Origin: JBKEHD01 sp046710445
Lineage (GTDB): Bacteria > Pseudomonadota > Alphaproteobacteria > Rickettsiales > Midichloriaceae
DNA: 56,766 nt
Direction: 5' to 3'
Assembly: GCA_046710445.1 (NCBI GenBank)
Contig: JBKEHD010000002.1
Span: forward strand, 1-56,766
Part shown: one piece after another, positions 15,819-24,792 of the stretch
Layout: each line of letters opens with the position of its first letter
How positions within the stretch are numbered: position 1 is the first letter of the stretch
The notes under the pieces: generated by a model
Told to the model about the DNA's origin: nothing
The model's input: only the letters and a program-made list of their open reading frames with translations
Database searches by the model: none
Made by a program: the position numbers and the translations under genes

Positions 15819-16844
15819 ATGATAGACACTAATTTAATATATAAAGAATTTTCGTCCCTTATATCTTTGATCGATAATGAAAGAGGATTAGAGGATATTA
15901 GGGTAAAATTTCTTGGGAAAAATGGTGTAGTTACTATTGAGGCTAAGAAGATTTCTTCAATTCCAAATGAAGAGAAAAAAGAATTTGGAAAAAAGATAAA
16001 TATAGTTAAGCAGGAAATTTCGCAAAAGATTGATGAAATGAAATCAATTTTTGTTGCAGAATCTTTGAACAAAAAGCTTAAAGAAGAAGCTATAGATGTA
16101 ACTTTGCCTGGAAGATTAGAGAGCAGAGGGAAGTTACATCCTATATCACATAGTATAAAAATAATAAAAGATTTTTTCCATAGCATTGAGTTTGATCATG
16201 TTGATGGACCTGAGATAGATAATGAGTGGAACAATTTTTCAGCTCTTAATATTCCAGAGAATCATCCAGCACGTCAAATGCATGATACATTTTATGTGGA
16301 GGAAGATAAGCTTCTTTTAAGGACCCATACATCTACTGTTCAAATAAGACATATGCTTAATAATAAACCTCCATTTAAGATTTTTTCTGTTGGTAAGGTT
16401 TTTCGTGCAGATTATGACGCTACTCATACCCCTATGTTTCATCAATTAGAGTGTTTAGTTATAGATAAAAAATCTAATTTACAAGATTTGAAATATTATT
16501 TGCAAAAATTTCTAAGAGCTTTTTTCAATATTGAAGATCTTCCAATGAGATTTAGAGCAAGTTATTTTCCATTCACAGAACCATCATTTGAAGTTGATAT
16601 CAGATGTGATAGGAGTAAAAAAAATAATATTAAGCTTGGTGTAGGAGATGATTGGTTAGAGATTTTAGGTTGTGGTATGGTGAATGGTAAAGTTTTATCA
16701 AATGTTGGTGTAGATCCAAATGTATATCAAGGATTTGCTTTTGGAGTTGGTATAGAAAGATTGGCGATGCTAAAATATAATATTCCTGATCTCAGAAGTT
16801 TTTTTGAATCTGATAGTAGATGGTTAAAGCATTATGGTTTTTAA
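15819..16844 (+). CDS. pheS: Phenylalanyl-tRNA synthetase alpha subunit
   Basis: Charges tRNA-Phe together with the beta subunit. It is 341 residues, full length. The N-terminal coiled coil (about 1-85) binds tRNA; the class II catalytic core shows motif 2 (FSVGKVFRADYDATHTPMFH) and motif 3 (GFAFGVGIERLAML). Residues LRTHTSTVQIR form the usual substrate loop. pheT does not follow; plsY overlaps the stop by one base instead, so the two subunits are encoded apart. Confidence 0.96.
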   Translation: MIDTNLIYKEFSSLISLIDNERGLEDIRVKFLGKNGVVTIEAKKISSIPNEEKKEFGKKINIVKQEISQKIDEMKSIFVAESLNKKLKEEAIDVTLPGRLESRGKLHPISHSIKIIKDFFHSIEFDHVDGPEIDNEWNNFSALNIPENHPARQMHDTFYVEEDKLLLRTHTSTVQIRHMLNNKPPFKIFSVGKVFRADYDATHTPMFHQLECLVIDKKSNLQDLKYYLQKFLRAFFNIEDLPMRFRASYFPFTEPSFEVDIRCDRSKKNNIKLGVGDDWLEILGCGMVNGKVLSNVGVDPNVYQGFAFGVGIERLAMLKYNIPDLRSFFESDSRWLKHYGF

Positions 16845-17425
16845 TGTATAACATAGATATATTATTGATAATTATTTCGTACGTAATAGGGAGTATTCCT
16901 TCCGGTGTTATTTTAAGCAAAATATTGAAGATAGGTGATATTAGAGGTCATGGATCAGGAAATATTGGAGCCACAAATGCTTTTAGAGTTGGTGGAAAAT
17001 TATTGGGTGGATTAACTCTATTTTTTGATGTTTTAAAAGGTTTAATACCTATTATATTAGCAAAAACTTTAGGATATCAATTGGTGGTTTTATATGGACT
17101 TGTATCTGTTATAGGGCATATATTTCCAATATGGCTAAAATTCAGAGGTGGAAAGGGTGTTGCAACAGTACTTGGTGTGATTTTTGGTGTATATCCTTTT
17201 TTTGGTATAATTTTTGTTGTTTTGTGGATTACTATATTTAAAATATTTAGAATTTCTTCTTTAGCTTCTTTATTTTCATTACCATCTATTGTTGCTGGTA
17301 GTTATTTTATCAATGGAGATAATCTAAATTCAAAAATTTTATTTATATGTTGTATTTTTGTGTTATTAAAGCATAAAGATAATATTTTTAGACTAATTAA
17401 AGGGACCGAAAAGAAAATTAATTGA
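16844..17425 (+). CDS. plsY: Acyl-phosphate glycerol-3-phosphate acyltransferase
   Basis: Inner-membrane enzyme making lysophosphatidic acid, the first step of phospholipid synthesis. It has about 193 residues and five predicted membrane segments. Conserved motifs are IGSIPSG, GSGNIGATNAFR (phosphate binding) and KFRGGKGVAT. The frame is open to 16820 inside pheS, but ATG 16844, which overlaps the pheS stop (taATG), gives the normal PlsY N-terminus and is preferred. Confidence 0.94.
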   Translation: MYNIDILLIIISYVIGSIPSGVILSKILKIGDIRGHGSGNIGATNAFRVGGKLLGGLTLFFDVLKGLIPIILAKTLGYQLVVLYGLVSVIGHIFPIWLKFRGGKGVATVLGVIFGVYPFFGIIFVVLWITIFKIFRISSLASLFSLPSIVAGSYFINGDNLNSKILFICCIFVLLKHKDNIFRLIKGTEKKIN

Positions 17426-17444
17426 TTTTTTGTGAATTGAATTT

Positions 17445-19325
17445 ATGACAATCACCATTTTATCATCAGATACAATAAATAAGATAGCTGCGGGAGAAGT
17501 TATTGATAGGCCTTTATCCGTAATCAAAGAATTGGTTGAAAATTCAATTGATGCTGGGGCTGAAAATATTTTAGTGGAAATAGACAGAGGAGGCAGAAAT
17601 TTTATTTCTGTTACTGATGATGGGAAAGGTATTGAGAAAAGTGATTTAGAAATAGCCTTAGAAAGACATGCGACTTCAAAGCTTAATGAAGATAAAATAG
17701 AAGATATTAGGTTTTTAGGATTTAGAGGGGAGGCACTTCCATCTATAGCGGCTATCAGTAAATTGAAAATATCCAGCAAGCATACATCCTCCAATGAAGG
17801 GTGGGAAATTGAGGTGCATGGAGGTGTGAATCAAGGTATTAAGCCATCTTCACAAATGCAAGGTACGCATATAAGATTAACAGATTTGTTTTATACAACT
17901 CCTATTAGGCTGAAGTTTTTAAAATCAGAATCAAGTGAAACAAATGCATGTGTAGAACTGCTAAATAAATTATCATTATCTCATGAAAAAATAGGTTTCA
18001 CATTGATTTCTAATGGTAAAAAAATTATTGATACAAAAAAGCAGGAATGCGGTATTTTAGAATCAAACCAAAGAATTGAAGATATTTTGGGTGAAAATTT
18101 TATTAAAGATAGTATAAAGTTTTCTTATGAAGATGATAAATTAAAAATTTACGGATACACTTCAATTCCAACATATAATTCTGGCACTTCAGTTAATCAA
18201 TATTTTTTTGTAAATAGAAGGGTTGTGAAGGATAAAATTTTATCTTATGCGGTAAAATTAGCATATAGTAACTTAATACCATTTAACAGAAGCCCATATA
18301 CTGTTTTATTTTTGGAAATTGATAATGATTTTGTAGATGTTAATGTTCATCCAAATAAAGCTGAAGTTAGATTTAGAGATGGTGGGATAGTTAAGTCAGC
18401 AGTTATAAATGCTATTAGAAGTGCTATTACAAATACAGAACTAAGAAGCTCAAATAAAATATCACAAGATGCTTTGGAATTTCTGCAAAAATCTAAAATA
18501 GAAGAAAAGAAGAGAGATAATGCGTTGAGTTTTAAAGTAGAAGAAAAACAAAAGATATTTAATGATTTAATAGATAATCATGAAAAAAAGCTGGGTGAAA
18601 AGTTTTCTATCTCAAATGAATTAACGAAAGATAATCAAGATTGTGTTAAAGATAAATTATATGAAACAAATTTTATAAGTAATATTGTACAAGAGGAAAT
18701 ATCTAAAAAAGCAAATAATGGAGTTGAGGATTTTTCATCAGAGAAATATCCCTTGGGATTTGCTAAATGTCAAATAGATAAAACTTATATAATTAGTGAA
18801 GGAGATGGATATTTAGTTTTTGTAGATCAACATGCGGCACATGAAAGGTTAACTTTAGAGGAATTAAAAAAGCAGATAAAAGGAAAGGAAGTTAAAAGCC
18901 AAGTGTTATTAGTTCCTGAAGTTATTGATTTGGGCAATGTATTGACAGAGCAAATAATAGAAAAAAAGCAGCAATTAAAAGAAATTGGGTTTCATATAGA
19001 TAGAAATGGTATGACACAAGTTATTATTAGACAAATACCTGTGATATTTAATAAAGAAAATATTGAAAATTTAATTAAATATATTGCTGAGAATATTCTT
19101 TTATTTGATGACATAGAGGTTGTTTATGAAAAACTAGATGAAATTTGGGGGAATGTAGCTTGTTATTCAAGCATTAGAGCTGGCAGGGTTCTTAAGTTAG
19201 AAGAGATGAATGCGTTATTAAGAAACATGGAGAAAACCCCGTTTTCTGAACAATGTAATCATGGGAGACCTAGTTTTATTAAATTAGAACTAAAAGATAT
19301 AAGGAAATTATTTGAAAGAATATGA
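17445..19325 (+). CDS. mutL: DNA mismatch repair protein MutL
   Basis: Couples MutS recognition to strand removal. 626 residues. The GHKL ATPase N-terminus has IAAGEVIDRPLSVIKELVEN, DDGKGI, RHATSK and GFRGEALPSI; the transducer part has FVNRRVV and DVNVHPNKAEVRF. After a Lys/Glu-rich linker (about 350-440) the C-terminal domain carries the endonuclease motif DQHAAHERLTLE and CNHGRPS, so this MutL should nick DNA, as expected where MutH is missing. It lies 19 bases after plsY. Confidence 0.96.
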   Translation: MTITILSSDTINKIAAGEVIDRPLSVIKELVENSIDAGAENILVEIDRGGRNFISVTDDGKGIEKSDLEIALERHATSKLNEDKIEDIRFLGFRGEALPSIAAISKLKISSKHTSSNEGWEIEVHGGVNQGIKPSSQMQGTHIRLTDLFYTTPIRLKFLKSESSETNACVELLNKLSLSHEKIGFTLISNGKKIIDTKKQECGILESNQRIEDILGENFIKDSIKFSYEDDKLKIYGYTSIPTYNSGTSVNQYFFVNRRVVKDKILSYAVKLAYSNLIPFNRSPYTVLFLEIDNDFVDVNVHPNKAEVRFRDGGIVKSAVINAIRSAITNTELRSSNKISQDALEFLQKSKIEEKKRDNALSFKVEEKQKIFNDLIDNHEKKLGEKFSISNELTKDNQDCVKDKLYETNFISNIVQEEISKKANNGVEDFSSEKYPLGFAKCQIDKTYIISEGDGYLVFVDQHAAHERLTLEELKKQIKGKEVKSQVLLVPEVIDLGNVLTEQIIEKKQQLKEIGFHIDRNGMTQVIIRQIPVIFNKENIENLIKYIAENILLFDDIEVVYEKLDEIWGNVACYSSIRAGRVLKLEEMNALLRNMEKTPFSEQCNHGRPSFIKLELKDIRKLFERI

Positions 19326-19344
19326 TGATTTTATAGAGCAAAAA

Positions 19345-20049
19345 TTAATTGTTCACTTTTTTGTTGGTTTCCAAAATTTCAAAACAAATATATAGTATAT
19401 GCATTGTTATTAGCATTAAGCATGCTGAAAAAACAATATCACTGAAAAAATGCCTTCCTTGCATGATTCTTGTTAATCCTAGTGTTGTAGTTATTAATAT
19501 AGATGTGAATATTATTTTACGTTTTTTTACTACAAAGAAACTATATGCGAATATTAGCACTCCTATAGATGTATGAAATGATACAAATGAGCAATTTTTT
19601 TTGCATTGATTTGAAATTTCAAAAGCTGTAGTAAAAGATTTTTTTCCTCCGAATTCTATTATTGCATCAGGTCTAGATCTCCCAAAATAAGGTTTTGTGA
19701 ATCCCTGTATTAAGATCAAAGATCCAAAAATAAATGCTGATATAATAAATAACTCTTTTTTATATTTTTGAAAAACAATTGTTTTGGATTTATATGTTTT
19801 GCATAATATAGATATTGCATTATATCCAATGATACCAATGGCTAATAAATAAGTGGATTTATCAATTATTAATAAAAAAATATTATTTTCAAGTGTGAAA
19901 AAATTTTCTTTATTTGAGAAAAAAATATTTGAAATGAATATGTCGATATTTGGGTATGTATGAAAAATAGCGTATAACAATATGGTGAAAAAAATTATAT
20001 AGGTTAGATTTTTATGAATTTGTTTTTTTTGGTTTGTAAGTTTCATCAT
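19345..20049 (-). CDS. PAP2-superfamily membrane phosphatase
   Basis: Integral membrane protein of 234 residues with six likely hydrophobic segments. The three-part phosphatase signature is present: KPYFGRSRP, then FVSFHTSIG (a variant of PSGH) and TRIMQGRHFFSDI with the catalytic His. Candidates are lipid A phosphatase (LpxE/LpxF-like), PgpB or undecaprenyl-pyrophosphate phosphatase; the sequence does not decide. The 5' end overlaps ccmE by 38 bases, so it is probably the last gene of the rpsF-to-ccmE transcription unit. Confidence 0.8.
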   Translation of the reverse strand: MMKLTNQKKQIHKNLTYIIFFTILLYAIFHTYPNIDIFISNIFFSNKENFFTLENNIFLLIIDKSTYLLAIGIIGYNAISILCKTYKSKTIVFQKYKKELFIISAFIFGSLILIQGFTKPYFGRSRPDAIIEFGGKKSFTTAFEISNQCKKNCSFVSFHTSIGVLIFAYSFFVVKKRKIIFTSILITTTLGLTRIMQGRHFFSDIVFSACLMLITMHILYICFEILETNKKVNN

Positions 20050-20425
20050 GCTTTGCCAATAACTCTTTTGCTAAAAATGTATTATCTGTTGTTAGGGATC
20101 CGTATACAACTGCGAACTGTTCTTCTGCAAACAAACTCGGTAATAACCCTTTATATGTAACAATAATTTCATTTTTATCATCATATAAAGTGAATCTTAC
20201 TTGATTTATTTTTGATAAGTAAGTTACACTATTCTTCTTTACTGTACCCCCTAATCTATAAAAGGCAAGGTCATTAGTTTGATTTACTATTTTGGATGGG
20301 GTTGTGTATAATATTATATTATTATTAAATAGATATAATATTAAATAAATTCCTACGCTGAAAGCTAATAAAGAAAAAAATATAACAAAAAATCTTTGTT
20401 TATGAAATGTTGTTAATCGAAACAT
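20012..20425 (-). CDS. ccmE: Cytochrome c maturation heme chaperone CcmE
   Basis: Carries heme covalently on a histidine from CcmC to the CcmF/H ligase in the periplasm. It is 137 residues with an N-terminal membrane anchor (about 11-32) and an OB-fold beta barrel. It has FYRLGGTVKKNSV, YKGLLPSLFAEEQFAVVYG and the heme-binding LAKHDETY with His126. It starts 5 bases after the small ccmD-like gene and so confirms that gene's identity. Confidence 0.94.
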   Translation of the reverse strand: MFRLTTFHKQRFFVIFFSLLAFSVGIYLILYLFNNNIILYTTPSKIVNQTNDLAFYRLGGTVKKNSVTYLSKINQVRFTLYDDKNEIIVTYKGLLPSLFAEEQFAVVYGSLTTDNTFLAKELLAKHDETYKPKKTNS

Positions 20426-20430
20426 GTTTT

Positions 20431-20556
20431 TTATAAATCATTTTTATTAACAGATATAATAACTTTTATAAATGGTATTATAAAAAACAAAAATGTTAGT
20501 ACTGAGAAAGAGATATATGCAAATGAAATGTAAAATAAATATTGATCTTGATGCAC
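20431..20556 (-). CDS. ccmD: CcmD-like small membrane protein
   Basis: A 41-residue frame starting with GTG at 20556, whose first base is the last base of the rpoZ stop (TAGTG), and ending with TAA at 20431, 5 bases before ccmE. The product begins MHQDQYLFYISFAYISFS, has one hydrophobic segment and ends in a short basic tail, like CcmD, which helps release the CcmE-heme complex from CcmABC. CcmD proteins are too short and variable for secure sequence matching; length, topology and position next to ccmE are the evidence. Confidence 0.7.
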   Translation of the reverse strand: MHQDQYLFYISFAYISFSVLTFLFFIIPFIKVIISVNKNDL

Positions 20557-20930
20557 TATTCTTTTACATCCTCTACGTCTGAATATAAAGTATCTTTTTT
20601 TTCAGTTACAGAGTCGTTCATTAAAGAATCTATTTGTTCTTCCACTTCTTTTTCAATTGTATCAGAATGCTTTGTTTCTACGAATGCACCCATTCCTTCT
20701 TCGTACATTATATCTTTGACGAGAAGAGATCTTATCTTGTCGTTATCAAGTTTCCCTGCTGCCATTTCTCGCAAAGATATGATTGATTCTTTATCATTTT
20801 TTATTTTATCTTCTGAGATATATGATTTGCTTCCACGATTTAATTCTTTAGCTCTTCTTGCAGCTAAAACAATCAATTCAAATCTATCATTAACTCGATC
20901 TTGACAATCTTCTGTTGTTATTCTTGCCAT
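20556..20930 (-). CDS. rpoZ: RNA polymerase omega subunit
   Basis: Helps fold and assemble beta'. It is 124 residues, starting MARITTEDCQDRVNDRFELI and continuing VLAARRAKELNRG, the invariant omega core in the first 60 residues. The C-terminal half is acidic and variable (ending DVEDVKE), as in other alphaproteobacteria. It sits between rplI (19 bases upstream) and the ccmD-like gene, which starts at its stop codon. Confidence 0.95.
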   Translation of the reverse strand: MARITTEDCQDRVNDRFELIVLAARRAKELNRGSKSYISEDKIKNDKESIISLREMAAGKLDNDKIRSLLVKDIMYEEGMGAFVETKHSDTIEKEVEEQIDSLMNDSVTEKKDTLYSDVEDVKE

Positions 20931-20949
20931 GTTATAAAATTATAAATTA

Positions 20950-21525
20950 TTATTTTGTTTCAGGATTTGGAATTACGCTATCCTGTGGTTTTTCTGATTT
21001 TTCTAATTTTTCTTGTTTTCCTGATTTTTTAGCAGTTTCTAACTTTTTTTGCTTTTCAATAGCAATTTTAGCTTCATCTTTAGATCTTGATACTACTATA
21101 TTAATTGTAGCAAAAACTTCTGCATGCAATTCCAGGGATATTTTATAAATACCAGTGTTTTTGATTTTTTCATGAAATATCACTTTTTCAAATGCTAGAT
21201 CAATTTTAAATAACTCAAGAACGGTTTTTGAAACATCTTTATTTGTTACAGATCCATATAGTCTGCCATCATCAGCTGCTTGTCTAATAACAACTATTGT
21301 TTTGTCATTGACTATTTTAGAATTAGATGTAGCTTCCTCTTTCTTTTTTAAGTTAGCCTTTTCTATTTCTTCTTTTTGCTCTTTAAAGGTTTTTTTGTTA
21401 CCTTCAGTAGCACGTAAAGCCTTTTCCTTCTTTAAAAGAAAATTTCTTGCGTATCCATCTTTAACATTTACAAGATCGCCAATGTTACCTAGATTTTTTA
21501 TTCTTTCTAATAATATTATTTCCAT
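20950..21525 (-). CDS. rplI: 50S ribosomal protein bL9 with C-terminal extension
   Basis: 191 residues. The N-terminal rRNA-binding domain is typical (MEIILLERIKNLGNIGDLVNVKDGYARNFL up to about residue 50, in two pieces), followed by a long connecting helix and the C-terminal domain (about 75-150, RLYGSVTNKDV). The usual length is about 150; the extra 40 residues are Lys/Glu-rich and likely disordered. It is 14 bases after rpsR in the rpsF-rpsR-rplI cluster. Confidence 0.95.
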   Translation of the reverse strand: MEIILLERIKNLGNIGDLVNVKDGYARNFLLKKEKALRATEGNKKTFKEQKEEIEKANLKKKEEATSNSKIVNDKTIVVIRQAADDGRLYGSVTNKDVSKTVLELFKIDLAFEKVIFHEKIKNTGIYKISLELHAEVFATINIVVSRSKDEAKIAIEKQKKLETAKKSGKQEKLEKSEKPQDSVIPNPETK

Positions 21526-21539
21526 TTTTTTAAACTAAT

Positions 21540-21803
21540 TTAGGGTAATAATGCAAGATGCCTTGCTATTTTTATTGCGTTAGCTAATTTCCTTTGTTTT
21601 TTAGAGGAAACATAGGTTATTCTAGAAGCTAATATTTTTCCTTTTTCGGAAATGTATTTTTTAAGTAATTCAACATTTTCATAATTGATCAACTCAAAAC
21701 CAACATTATGTAAAGCACATCTTTTTGGCTTTTCATTATATGATTTTCTGTTAAATAACAGTGTATTAGGTATTATAACTTCTTTTGCTTTTGCTTTTTC
21801 CAT
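21540..21803 (-). CDS. rpsR: 30S ribosomal protein bS18
   Basis: 87 residues from ATG 21803, which lies one base after the rpsF stop. An in-frame ATG at 21824 would overlap rpsF and add seven residues; the shorter form matches the family length. It contains FELINYENVELLKKYISEKG and the conserved RITYVSSKKQRKLANAIKIAR ending (in two parts), the S18 signature. It binds S6 on the small subunit platform, encoded just upstream. Confidence 0.95.
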   Translation of the reverse strand: MEKAKAKEVIIPNTLLFNRKSYNEKPKRCALHNVGFELINYENVELLKKYISEKGKILASRITYVSSKKQRKLANAIKIARHLALLP

Positions 21804-21804
21804 A

Positions 21805-22146
21805 TTAAGATTTTTCCATTTCACTAGGGGTTTGCATCATAAGGGACGGTGCATTGTCTATATCATCAGTTCTGACGGTTAAGTATCTAATAACATCTTC
21901 ACTGATTTTGAAATCATTCTCCATCTTTGTTATTATTTCAGGTTTTGATTTTATACCAAACATTACATAATGTCCTTTCTTATTTTTTTTAATTTCATAA
22001 GATAAGCTTCTTAAGCCCCAATATTCTTTCTTTAAAACAACACCACCCATATTCTCAATAATCTCTTTGTATTTTTCAGAAAATTTGTGGACATCTTGAG
22101 CAGGAAGCTCTTGTCTCATTATGAAATTTAACTTGTAAAATCGCAT
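21805..22146 (-). CDS. rpsF: 30S ribosomal protein bS6
   Basis: 113 residues, complete. It begins MRFYKLNFIMRQELPAQDV and carries EYWGLRSLSYEIKKNKKGHY, the central beta strand segment, and a C-terminal VIRYLTVR. It pairs with S18 on 16S rRNA. It is the first gene of the reverse-strand series rpsF-rpsR-rplI-rpoZ-ccmD-ccmE-PAP2; the promoter should be in the 76 bases upstream. Confidence 0.95.
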   Translation of the reverse strand: MRFYKLNFIMRQELPAQDVHKFSEKYKEIIENMGGVVLKKEYWGLRSLSYEIKKNKKGHYVMFGIKSKPEIITKMENDFKISEDVIRYLTVRTDDIDNAPSLMMQTPSEMEKS

Positions 22147-22222
22147 TTATGATAAAATTACGTTTAATAAAGTAACCCAATATTGCATAAAAGGTATTAA
22201 ACTTCAAGCTTTATAATTGATT

Positions 22223-23716
22223 TTATAACAAAAATTTTCCTATAATTATTCCTAAGATGAAAAAGGTAACTGAAAAAAATATTAAAAAGGATATATTGCC
22301 TTTATTTGTATTTATATTGGAACTTCTGATGTTAAAATTATTTCCAAAATTTCTTAATATAATTTTATCAATATTTTTAGTTATTTTATTTTTTAGGTAA
22401 TTAATTTTTTTTATTTTCCCACGATATCCTGAGTTTTGTTTCTCCCAATTTTGAATCCATGGAGTTGCTAAATTCCACATGTTTATTTCTGGATTAAGCA
22501 AATGACCTGTTCCTTCAATTGTTAAAATTGTTTTATGTAGCAAAAGCAAATCGGGGTTTATTTTGACAGAAAAATTTTTGCTAATTTCAAAAAGTTGCTT
22601 TAGTAATTTAGCTATCGATATATCTTGCAAAGATTTCCCTATTATAGATTCACCTATGCTTCTACAAGCCAATTCAAATTTATATCTTGATTGATTATTT
22701 TCTATCAACCCTGAATCAAAATGTATTTCTGTGACTTTTTCATAATTTTTATTTAAAAATCCATGCAACACCTCTACAACAAAGATTCGTAATTGGTCAT
22801 TTAGATGGCATACAATGCCAAAATCTAACAAAGCTATATCACCATTGCTTTTTACCAGTATATTTCCTGGATGAATATCTGCATGGAAAAAACCATCCCT
22901 ACATGTTTGATTGAAAAATATAATCGCCAATTTTTTTGTTATTAATTTTAGATCAAAATTTTCGGAGATTAATTTTTTTTGGTTATTAATTTTAATCCCA
23001 TCAATCCACTCTGCAGTCAAAACATTTTTGCTTGTTAAATTCCAATAAATTTTTGGTATATATATGTCAGGATCATTTTTGCAATTTTCTCGTATTTTAT
23101 CTGCGGCAGCAGCTTCCAATCTTAAATCTAATTCTATTTCACAATTCTTTTTTAATACATCAGTTACTTCTGAAATATTTATTTTATTTTTTTTATTTAA
23201 AAAAAGATTAATGAATGATGAAATTGTATTAATGAAATTTAAATTTTGCAAATAGATCTTATCAATATTTGGTCTTAGAAATTTTACAGCAACATAATGC
23301 CCTTCTTTGGTTTTTGCTTTGTAAACTTGTGCTACAGAAGCGGCTGTCACGCTATCTTCTTCAAATGATTCAAATGATTCATCCAAAGATTTAGAAAATT
23401 CTTTTTCAAATATTTTCTCTATTTTTTTATAAGGAAATGGTGGAGCCTTGTTTTGTAATACAACAAGAGATTCAGATATTTCTTTTCCAATAATATCTGG
23501 CCTTATTGAAAGAATTTGACCTAATTTACAAAAAACAGGTCCAAATTTTGGCAATATATGAACAAGAGTTTTCCCTATATTGGATTGGAGGTTCAGTCTC
23601 TTTGAATGATTTTTAGTAAAACGCAGGCGTGATACATCTAATAATAAATTACTTTTCAATAATATAAAAATAAATTTATTAAAAAAAAATAAATTTTTAA
23701 AAAAGTTTTGAGGCAT
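22223..23716 (-). CDS. ubiB: UbiB/ABC1-family atypical kinase
   Basis: Needed for ubiquinone synthesis in the inner membrane. About 497 residues. It has the KxGQ motif in CKLGQILSIRPD, the Ala-rich nucleotide loop in VTAASVAQVYKAK, the invariant Lys in VAVKFLRP, catalytic FHADIHPGNILV and LLDFGIV, and a C-terminal hydrophobic anchor (FFSVTFFILGIIIG). A GTG at 23719 precedes the ATG at 23716; the ATG overlaps the petC stop by one base (TGATG), so translation is coupled to cytochrome c1, giving a quinone-and-bc1 pair. Confidence 0.94.
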   Translation of the reverse strand: MPQNFFKNLFFFNKFIFILLKSNLLLDVSRLRFTKNHSKRLNLQSNIGKTLVHILPKFGPVFCKLGQILSIRPDIIGKEISESLVVLQNKAPPFPYKKIEKIFEKEFSKSLDESFESFEEDSVTAASVAQVYKAKTKEGHYVAVKFLRPNIDKIYLQNLNFINTISSFINLFLNKKNKINISEVTDVLKKNCEIELDLRLEAAAADKIRENCKNDPDIYIPKIYWNLTSKNVLTAEWIDGIKINNQKKLISENFDLKLITKKLAIIFFNQTCRDGFFHADIHPGNILVKSNGDIALLDFGIVCHLNDQLRIFVVEVLHGFLNKNYEKVTEIHFDSGLIENNQSRYKFELACRSIGESIIGKSLQDISIAKLLKQLFEISKNFSVKINPDLLLLHKTILTIEGTGHLLNPEINMWNLATPWIQNWEKQNSGYRGKIKKINYLKNKITKNIDKIILRNFGNNFNIRSSNINTNKGNISFLIFFSVTFFILGIIIGKFLL

Positions 23717-24498
23717 CACTTAATATTTTTCCATGTTCGTTTCATTGCTATATAAAATATTGCTATAAAGATAACGAAAAATATCATTACTTTTACACCT
23801 AAGGATTTTGATTCTTCCATTTCTGGCTCTGCTGTCCATTGTAAAAAATTCACAACATCTTTAGCCATTTGATCAACAGTAGCTTTTGTTCCATCACTAT
23901 ATTCTACTTGCCCCTCAGTATGTATAGGTGGTGTCATTGCTAATTGATTGCCTCCTGCAGAAAAATATTCATTATAATACATATTTTCTGGTAAATGAAT
24001 ATTGCTTGGAGGTTTTTCATAGCCAGTGAGTAGAGAATAAACATAATTTGCACCATCATGTCGAGCTTTTGTAATTAGCGATAAATCCAAAGGGTAAGCT
24101 CCATTATTTGATGCTCTTGCTGCTTGCTCATTTGCAAACGGACCTGGTATGCCATCATTTATTTTTGCTTTTCTGTCATACATTTCTCCTTCATTATTAG
24201 GTCCATCTTTTATTTCGTATTGAGATGATAAGGATTTTAATTCTTTTTCGCTAAACCCTATATCTAAAAGGTTTCTAAAAGAAATTCTTTTAATAGCATG
24301 ACATGCGGAACACACCTCTTTGTAAACCTGAAAACCTCTTTGGATTGATTGTTTATCAAATTTGCCAGTCATTCCATTGAAATTCCATTCTAGTTCCTTT
24401 GGTTTTTTAGGATGATCCGATGAATAGGCTATATCACATACTTGAAAAAATGATATGAAAGATAGTATGAAAATAAAAAAAATGAAATTTTTCCTCAT
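23716..24498 (-). CDS. petC: Cytochrome c1 of the bc1 complex
   Basis: Heme subunit of complex III, passing electrons to soluble cytochrome c. 260 residues: a signal peptide (FFIFILSFISFFQVCDIAYS), the CxxCH heme site in VCSACHAIKRISF, the probable axial Met in LAMTPPIH, and one C-terminal membrane anchor ending AMKRTWKNIK. Usually petA and petB precede it; here 198 bases of spacer and tRNA-His do, so petC is separated from them. Maturation would need the Ccm system encoded nearby. Confidence 0.94.
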   Translation of the reverse strand: MRKNFIFFIFILSFISFFQVCDIAYSSDHPKKPKELEWNFNGMTGKFDKQSIQRGFQVYKEVCSACHAIKRISFRNLLDIGFSEKELKSLSSQYEIKDGPNNEGEMYDRKAKINDGIPGPFANEQAARASNNGAYPLDLSLITKARHDGANYVYSLLTGYEKPPSNIHLPENMYYNEYFSAGGNQLAMTPPIHTEGQVEYSDGTKATVDQMAKDVVNFLQWTAEPEMEESKSLGVKVMIFFVIFIAIFYIAMKRTWKNIK

Positions 24499-24696
24499 TA
24501 TTCTTAGAGTTACCGATTTATATACATCATGTTTTTATAACAAAAATTACATACTCACAAGCAATTGTTACATAGTATTTATAAATTATTTGTACTTATT
24601 AAGATTTTGTGGATCATAATATTTAATTTTATAAATAAAATTTGAAAGGATTTGTTGATTTTTTTACATATATATATATATTGTACAGATGAATAT

Positions 24697-24774
24697 GGCG
24701 GGTATAGCTCAGTTGGTTAGAGCGCAAGTTTGTGGAACTTGAGGTCGCGGATTCGATCTCCGTTACTCGCCCCA
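24697..24774 (+). tRNA. tRNA-His (GUG)
   Basis: The anticodon loop TTGTGGA holds GTG. The acceptor stem GCGGGTA pairs with TACTCGC (one G-T pair), with the extra 5' G at 24697 opposite C73 that is the hallmark of tRNA-His, and CCA is encoded. The D arm AGCTCAGTTGGTTAGAGC and T arm with GGATTCGATCTCC are standard. Confidence 0.95.
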
Positions 24775-24792
24775 TTATAATATGGAAAAGAA

